Positions 59,286-64,000 of a DNA stretch of 64,000 bases are shown piece by piece. The stretch spans positions 583,590 through 647,589 of the forward strand of contig VXVC01000007.1 in the NCBI GenBank assembly GCA_009836625.1, written 5' to 3'. The notes below the pieces were generated by a model, which saw only the letters and a program-made list of their open reading frames with translations, did not search any database and was not told the DNA's origin. The number at the start of each line of letters is the position of its first letter. Positions within the stretch are counted from its first letter, which is position 1. The DNA is from Holophagales bacterium (GTDB taxonomy: Bacteria; Acidobacteriota; Thermoanaerobaculia; Multivoradales; Multivoraceae). A program made the translations under genes and the position numbers.

Positions 59286-60052
59286 CGCCAAGTCTTCCTC
59301 TGCTTCCAGCGGCGGCGGCCACGCACCCCTTCATCCTTCATGCCCAAGTAGAACTCCTGGATGTCCGGGGCGTTCCTGAGGCGCTCGCAGGTGTCCTCCA
59401 TGACGATGCGGCCGTTCTCCATGACATAGCCGTAGTCGCCGATGTCCAGCGCCATCTTGGCGTTCTGCTCCACCAGCAGCATGGTGACGTTGCGCTCTTG
59501 GTTCAGCCGCACGATGATCTCCGCGATCTCATGCACCAGACGGGGCGACAGGCCCAAGGACGGCTCGTCGAGCAGCATGAGGTCCGGGCGCAGCATCAGG
59601 GCGCGGCCAATCGCGAGCATCTGCTGCTGGCCCCCGGAGAGCACTTGGGCCGGTTGCCTGCCGAACCCCTTCAGCACTGGGAAATAGCCGTAAACCTGCT
59701 CGATGTCCGCGTCGATTTCGCCGTCCCGGCGCGAGTACGCGCCCATGCGCAGATTCTCCTCCACGGTCAGGAAGGGGAACACCTCCCGTCCCTCGGGCAC
59801 ATGGCCAATGCCGCGCCGCGCCACCCAATCCGGATCCCGCGCCTGGATGGCCTCGCCTTGGTACTCGACAACACCCTTCTGCGGTTCCATCGCGCCGCTG
59901 ATGGTCTTGAGCACCGTGGTCTTGCCCGCGCCGTTGGCGCCGAGCAGGCTGACGATCTGCCCTTCCCGAACCGTCATGCTGACCCCGCGGATGGCCATGA
60001 TCGGGCCGTAGTAGGTCTCGATGTTGCGCAGCGCGAGCAAGGAGGACGTCAT
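59282..60052 (-). CDS. livF: Branched-chain-type ABC transporter ATPase LivF
   Basis: 256 residues. Walker A GANGAGKTT, signature LSGGQQQML, Walker B LMLLDEPSLGL and the switch His region (LLVEQNAKMAL). The shorter LivF length and lack of the LivG insertion identify it. One of two ATPases driving the transporter. Seven bases follow livG; its stop overlaps the ligase start. Confidence 0.94.
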   Translation of the reverse strand: MTSSLLALRNIETYYGPIMAIRGVSMTVREGQIVSLLGANGAGKTTVLKTISGAMEPQKGVVEYQGEAIQARDPDWVARRGIGHVPEGREVFPFLTVEENLRMGAYSRRDGEIDADIEQVYGYFPVLKGFGRQPAQVLSGGQQQMLAIGRALMLRPDLMLLDEPSLGLSPRLVHEIAEIIVRLNQERNVTMLLVEQNAKMALDIGDYGYVMENGRIVMEDTCERLRNAPDIQEFYLGMKDEGVRGRRRWKQRKTWR

Positions 60053-60059
60053 CGTCTCG

Positions 60060-60818
60060 TTAGTCCCCCAAGTAAGCCCGTTGCACTTGCGGATGGCTCT
60101 GCACCTCCGACGGGGTGCCGATGGTGATCAGCGCACCGTCCGCCATGGCCAGCACACGGTTGGATGCCCGGCTTACCAGGTTCATGTCGTGCTCCACCAT
60201 CATGACCGTCACGCCGAGCTCCTCGTTGATGTCCTCCAGCCAGAAGGACAGATCCTCGGTCTCCTCCGGGTTCAGGCCCGAAGAGGGCTCGTCGAGCAGC
60301 AGCAGCCTCGGCCGCAGGCACAGCGCGCGGGCGATCTCGACCATTTTGCGGGCGCCGAAGGGCAGTTCGCTGATCGGCTTGTCGCGGTAGCTTTGCAGAT
60401 CCAGCAGGTCGATGACATCCTCCACCGATTCGCGCAACGCCAGTTCGCCGCGCCGCACCGACGGCAGGAAGAGCAGCTCCGAGAGCAGGTTGCTCCGCCG
60501 GTGGATGTGGCAGCCGATGAGCAGGTTCTTCAGCACCGTTTCCCGCTCGAACAGCTCCGTGTTCTGAAAGGTCCGGGCGATGCCGATTTCGGCAATGCCG
60601 TGGGCCGGCAACCCGGTGATGTCCTGGCCATCGAAGGCCATGGCACCCTCGTCCACGTCATAGATGCGGCTGATGAGATTGAACACCGTGGTCTTGCCTG
60701 CCCCGTTCGGCCCGACGATGCTGAACACCTCCCCCGGCTCCACTGCAAACGACAGCTCCCGCACCGCCTTGACGCCGCCAAAGCTCACCGACAGGTTGTC
60801 TGCCATCAGCAAGCTCAT
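60060..60818 (-). CDS. livG: Branched-chain-type ABC transporter ATPase LivG
   Basis: 252 residues. Walker A GPNGAGKTT, the LivG-specific ARTFQNTELF segment, signature LPFGARKMVEIARAL (degenerate LSGGQ), Walker B LLLLDEPSSGL and MVEHDMNLV. Its ATG overlaps the livM stop by four bases. Pairs with LivF. Confidence 0.94.
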   Translation of the reverse strand: MSLLMADNLSVSFGGVKAVRELSFAVEPGEVFSIVGPNGAGKTTVFNLISRIYDVDEGAMAFDGQDITGLPAHGIAEIGIARTFQNTELFERETVLKNLLIGCHIHRRSNLLSELLFLPSVRRGELALRESVEDVIDLLDLQSYRDKPISELPFGARKMVEIARALCLRPRLLLLDEPSSGLNPEETEDLSFWLEDINEELGVTVMMVEHDMNLVSRASNRVLAMADGALITIGTPSEVQSHPQVQRAYLGD

Positions 60819-61888
60819 CGCAGCCGCTCCGTGCGCAAATAGGTCTTCTGGCGTTTGTAAGTGGCCCGGCGATAGATAGGGAACTCCTCGAAGAACAGCC
60901 GGATCTTGCGCCAGCGCCCGTACAGGCCGTCGGGTTCGTAGATCAGGAACAGCACCAGGATCAGGCCGAAGACGCCCGCCTCAAGGCCAGGTATCTGACT
61001 GACGGCAGGCGGGGCCGTGTCGCGGAGCAGGGCGATGCCCTGCGGCAGGAGGCCGATGAAGACGGCCCCGTAAATGACCCCGTGCATGGAGCCAAGGCCG
61101 CCCACCACCACCATCAGCAGCAACTGGATGGAGGTCGCCAAGGTGAAGGCATCGGGCGCCAAGTAACCGATCTTGTGGGCAAACAGGCCGCCAGCCAACC
61201 CGGTGAAGGCGGCGGAGATTCCAAACGCCAAGGTCTTGGTGTAGGCGATGTGAATGCCCATGCTCTCGGCCGAGGTCTCCGAGTCCCGCACTGCCGCCAT
61301 GGCTCGGCCCGTCGGGCTGCGCAGCCAGTTGAGCGCCGCCACCATCGACAGGAACAGCGCCAGCAGGCAGAGGTAGTAGAAGGCGACTGGCGCTGAGAGG
61401 TCGATGCCCAGTTCCGCCCTGGGCACCGGCATGCCCCGAAAGCCGCCGGTGACCGACACCCAATGGGACAGCACCTGCTCCACGATCACCAAGAAGGCCA
61501 GCGTGGCCACCGCCAAGTAGATGCCGGTCATGCGCAGCGCCGGAATCCCCACCGCGATGCCCACCACCCCGGAGAACCCGGTGGCCGCGGCCAAGGCCAG
61601 CGGAAAGGGCCAGCCCTGGTTTAAAAGCCAAGCGTGGCAGTATGCGCCGATGGCCAGGAAGGCGGCATGGCCGAGGCTCACTTGGCCCGTGTAGCCCACC
61701 AGCAGCATCAGCCCGACGCCGGCGATGGCGTAGATGTAAACCAACGCCATTTCGCCCAGCAGGAAACGGTCCAGCCCCAGCGGCGCGAGCAGAACCGCCA
61801 GCGCCAGCAAGCCGTACCAGAAGCGCTGGCCGTTGTGCTTGAACAGGTCGATGTCCTGGGTGTAGGAGGTCTTGCGGATGAAGCGCAC
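60815..61888 (-). CDS. livM: Branched-chain-type ABC transporter permease LivM
   Basis: 357 residues from GTG 61888 with AGGGAAAG upstream; an upstream TTG (61930) would overlap livH. Nine to ten membrane helices; conserved GYTGQVSLGHAAFLAIGAY and the EAA-like coupling loop around LRSPTGRAMAAVRDSETSA. Membrane subunit with LivH. Confidence 0.92.
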   Translation of the reverse strand: MRFIRKTSYTQDIDLFKHNGQRFWYGLLALAVLLAPLGLDRFLLGEMALVYIYAIAGVGLMLLVGYTGQVSLGHAAFLAIGAYCHAWLLNQGWPFPLALAAATGFSGVVGIAVGIPALRMTGIYLAVATLAFLVIVEQVLSHWVSVTGGFRGMPVPRAELGIDLSAPVAFYYLCLLALFLSMVAALNWLRSPTGRAMAAVRDSETSAESMGIHIAYTKTLAFGISAAFTGLAGGLFAHKIGYLAPDAFTLATSIQLLLMVVVGGLGSMHGVIYGAVFIGLLPQGIALLRDTAPPAVSQIPGLEAGVFGLILVLFLIYEPDGLYGRWRKIRLFFEEFPIYRRATYKRQKTYLRTERLR

Positions 61889-61901
61889 GGCGAGACTTTC
61901 C

Positions 61902-62768
61902 CTACACTTTCTTTTGCTGCATGGCGGCAAACAGCCCTTCCGGGCGAATCATCAGCATGGCGAGCAGCAGCACGTAGGCGCTGACATCCGAGAATCCCGG
62001 CCACATGAATCTGACCGCTAAGTGTTCTGAAAGGCCCACCAGCAAGCCGCCGAGGATGGCGCCCGGCAGGCTGCCCAAGCCGCCGACGATGGCAGCGGCG
62101 AAGGCCTTGATGCCGATGAAGCCGATGTTCGGGTCGATCACTCCGCCCGGCGCCAGCACCCCCGCGCAGGCGGCGAGCACCGCGGCCAGCGCCCAGACCA
62201 AGCCGAAGACCCGTTTGACCGGAATGCCCACGTAGAAGGCGGCCAGTTGATTCTGGGATGCCGCCTGCATGGCGATGCCGAGGCGGGTGAAGCGGAAGAA
62301 CAGGTAAAGCAGCGCGCAAAGCGCCAGCGTGCCGCCCACCACCGCCAAGTCATCACCGCCCACGGTGACCTCGCCAAAGCGCCAAACCGCCGAACCCCAG
62401 GGCAGGTCCAAGGTCTTGGGTTCACTGCCCCAACGCTCCCCGGCGACGGTGCGCAGCACGAAGCCGAGGCCGATGGTCAGCATCAGCACCGCAAAGTGCG
62501 GCTCGCCGATCATGGGCCGCAGCAGCAGCCGCTCGGTCACGGCGCCAAGCAGCGCCATCACCGCCAAGGCGGCCAAAAAGCCCCAAACGAACGGCCAGCC
62601 GAGCAGGTTGATGAAGGTGAAGGCGATGAAGGCGCCGATCATCATGATGTCGCCCTGGGCGAAGTTGACCATCTCGGTGGCCTTGTAGATGAGCACGAAG
62701 CCGAGCGCGATCAGCCCATAGACGCAGCCTTGGGATACGCCGCTGATGAGAAGCTGGATGACCTCCAC
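61902..62768 (-). CDS. livH: Branched-chain-type ABC transporter permease LivH
   Basis: 288 residues, eight or so helices. Typical LivH start LLISGVSQGCVYGLIALGFV and KATEMVNFAQGDIMMIGAF; FTRLGIAMQAASQNQLAA is the coupling loop and AAIVGGLGSLPGAILGGLL the conserved late helix pair. Starts at GTG 62768 and heads the livHMGF-ligase-livK operon. The 58-base gap upstream holds any promoter; I see no clear -35. Confidence 0.93.
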   Translation of the reverse strand: MEVIQLLISGVSQGCVYGLIALGFVLIYKATEMVNFAQGDIMMIGAFIAFTFINLLGWPFVWGFLAALAVMALLGAVTERLLLRPMIGEPHFAVLMLTIGLGFVLRTVAGERWGSEPKTLDLPWGSAVWRFGEVTVGGDDLAVVGGTLALCALLYLFFRFTRLGIAMQAASQNQLAAFYVGIPVKRVFGLVWALAAVLAACAGVLAPGGVIDPNIGFIGIKAFAAAIVGGLGSLPGAILGGLLVGLSEHLAVRFMWPGFSDVSAYVLLLAMLMIRPEGLFAAMQQKKV

Positions 62769-62826
62769 AAAGAACTCTTGACGCCGGAACGCGCCGCATT
62801 CTACCCGCTTTTTTCCCGGTGCCCGC

Positions 62827-63306
62827 CTAGCGCACTTCCCGGCGGGCGGAGACCACGCCGGTGTTGAAGCCGAGCACGTGCATGCGTCCTAAGTAGCGGG
62901 CGTGCTCGATCTTGAAGCAGCGGTCCATGACCACGTCGAGGCCCGCTTCGGCGGCCAAGGCGGCACCGGCCGGGCTGATCACTTCGAACTGCAGCCAGAG
63001 GGCGGCAGCGCCGATGGCCACGGCGTCCTGGGCAATGGCGGGCACCGCCGCCGGGGCGCGGAACACATCCACCAAGTCCACCGGCTCCGGGATGTCGGTC
63101 AAGGCCGGATAGGCACGCTGGCCGAGCACCGCCTCCTCCCGGGGATTCACCGGGATCACCCGGTAACCGTGGCGCATCGCGTAGAAGCCCACGAAGTGGC
63201 TGGCCCGCAACGGGTTGGAGGACAGGCCAACGATCGCCACCGTCTTGGTCCGGCGCAGCACCCGCTGCACAACGGCGGGATCTTGGTATGCCGCCGGTTC
63301 AACCAT
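62827..63306 (-). CDS. CoA-binding-domain protein (YccU-like)
   Basis: 159 residues. Rossmann-type CoA-binding domain: VQRVLRRTKTVAIVGLSSNP, FYAMRHGYRVIPVNP, DLVDVFRAP and LWLQFEVISPAGAALA, followed by the family's DRCFKIEH. Small proteins of this kind bind CoA or acyl-CoA; the role is not defined. The ATG overlaps the stop of the upstream PLP-enzyme gene by eight bases, so the two are co-translated. Confidence 0.89.
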   Translation of the reverse strand: MVEPAAYQDPAVVQRVLRRTKTVAIVGLSSNPLRASHFVGFYAMRHGYRVIPVNPREEAVLGQRAYPALTDIPEPVDLVDVFRAPAAVPAIAQDAVAIGAAALWLQFEVISPAGAALAAEAGLDVVMDRCFKIEHARYLGRMHVLGFNTGVVSARREVR

Positions 63307-64000
63307 CTTGCAATGCGGCGACTTGGGCGAACCCCTGTTCGAGGTCCCAGATCAGGTCCTCCGGGTCTTCGATGCCGATGGATAGGCGAATGGTGCCGGG
63401 GCCGATGCCTGCGGCGGCCAGTTCGTCGTCGGCCAGTTGCCGGTGGGTGGTGCTCGCCGGATGAATGATGAGGCTCTTGGCATCGCCGACGTTGGCGAGG
63501 TGGGAGAACAGCCGCATGGCGCGAATGAACGCCTGGCCGGCCTCCCGGCCGCCGTCGAGGTCGAAGCAGAACACCGCGCCCGCCCCCTTGGGCAAGTACT
63601 TTGCAGCCAGCCCAGCGTAGGGGCTGCCGGCCAAGCCCGAGTGGCGCACGCCGGCCACGTCATAGCGACCCGACAGCCACTCGGCCACGGCGCGGGCGTT
63701 GGCCACGTGCCGCTCCATGCGCAGCGGCAACGTCTCCAGGCCCTGCATGAACAGAAAGGCGTTCAACGGCGCCATGGCCCCGCCGAGGTCGCGCAGGGTT
63801 TCCGAGCGCAGCTTCATGAGGTAGCCGTAGCTGCCGAAGGTCTCGTGGAAGGCGAGGCCGTGATAGGCCGGAGACGGGTCGGCGACGATGCCGAACTTGC
63901 CGTTCGACCAGTCAAACGTCCCGGAATCCACCACCGCGCCGCCGATGCTGGTGCCGTGGCCGCCGATGAACTTGGTCGCCGAGTGCACCACGATGTCGGC
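63299..64000 (-). CDS. Cys/Met-metabolism PLP enzyme (O-acetylhomoserine sulfhydrylase-like), N-terminus beyond the right edge
   Basis: At least 233 residues of the C-terminal part of a Cys/Met-metabolism PLP enzyme. The PLP Lys lies in HSATKFIGGHGTSIGG; RHSGLAGSPY, FCFDLDGGREAGQAF, LFSHLANVGDAKSLIIHPAS and IRLSIGIEDPEDLIWDLEQ are typical of O-acetylhomoserine/O-acetylserine sulfhydrylases (MetY type), which form homocysteine or cysteine from sulfide. The frame runs off the window at 64000; the start is not visible. Confidence 0.92.
   Translation of the reverse strand, partial: ADIVVHSATKFIGGHGTSIGGAVVDSGTFDWSNGKFGIVADPSPAYHGLAFHETFGSYGYLMKLRSETLRDLGGAMAPLNAFLFMQGLETLPLRMERHVANARAVAEWLSGRYDVAGVRHSGLAGSPYAGLAAKYLPKGAGAVFCFDLDGGREAGQAFIRAMRLFSHLANVGDAKSLIIHPASTTHRQLADDELAAAGIGPGTIRLSIGIEDPEDLIWDLEQGFAQVAALQDG

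Overview
This window looks like a contig from a high-GC, Gram-negative, heterotrophic bacterium. It has two TonB-dependent outer-membrane receptors, lipoprotein signals, periplasmic c-type cytochromes and many exported hydrolases. A VWA protein of the 'Acidobacterial VWFA-related' type (17449-19215), a large Oar-like receptor with an N-terminal carboxypeptidase-regulatory-like domain (21676-25116) and a TPR/TPR/CRTAC1 operon all point to Acidobacteriota. That placement is an inference from family content; there is no rRNA or other marker gene here.

Region by region. 1-7.0 kb (minus strand): MBL-fold protein (cut by the left edge), homogentisate dioxygenase hmgA, a GST, a DUF3604 protein, a probable SELENOPROTEIN with an in-frame UGA at the expected active-site Cys, and a TolB-like propeller. 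7.0-12.5 kb: sulfatase, DinJ/YafQ toxin-antitoxin pair, lipoprotein esterase, TauD-type dioxygenase coupled to a diheme cytochrome. 12.5-21.5 kb (minus): LacI regulator, MFS transporter, VWA, two TPR proteins, CRTAC1. 21.5-29.4 kb (plus): a LacI-controlled glycan locus (two operators, sigma70-like promoter, TonB receptor, GH3, SLC5 symporter). 29.3-34.9 kb: a sulfatase read in frame into a DJ-1/PfpI protein, divergent TetR with a palindromic operator, VapB/VapC pair, Tat-exported serine hydrolase.

34.9-54.9 kb holds thirteen consecutive minus-strand genes, nearly all overlapping or a few bases apart. In transcription order: S9 peptidase, TonB receptor, two YtcJ-like amidohydrolases, a cytochrome c/sorbosone-dehydrogenase/amidohydrolase triple fusion, APC permease, PuuA-like glutamine synthetase homologue, cytochrome P450, PuuD-like glutamine amidotransferase, acetoacetate-decarboxylase-like protein, FAH-family hydrolase/isomerase, aldehyde dehydrogenase, two-domain extradiol (VOC) dioxygenase. 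I read this as one catabolic unit: outer-membrane uptake, periplasmic hydrolysis, amine import, gamma-glutamyl protection, P450 oxidation, deprotection, ring cleavage and processing of the product. The substrate is unknown.

55-64 kb: a cytochrome c/copper-monooxygenase-like protein (plus strand), then a complete branched-chain-type ABC transporter with acyl-CoA ligase (livHMGF, ligase, livK-like; minus strand), a CoA-binding protein and a Cys/Met-metabolism PLP enzyme cut by the right edge. Base and codon use seem to shift at about 58.2 kb.

A dispersed three-hairpin repeat occurs in three clear copies and one decayed copy. It contributes codons to the ends of three genes. I saw no tRNA, rRNA, CRISPR array or insertion sequence, and no gene-free stretch longer than 300 bases.
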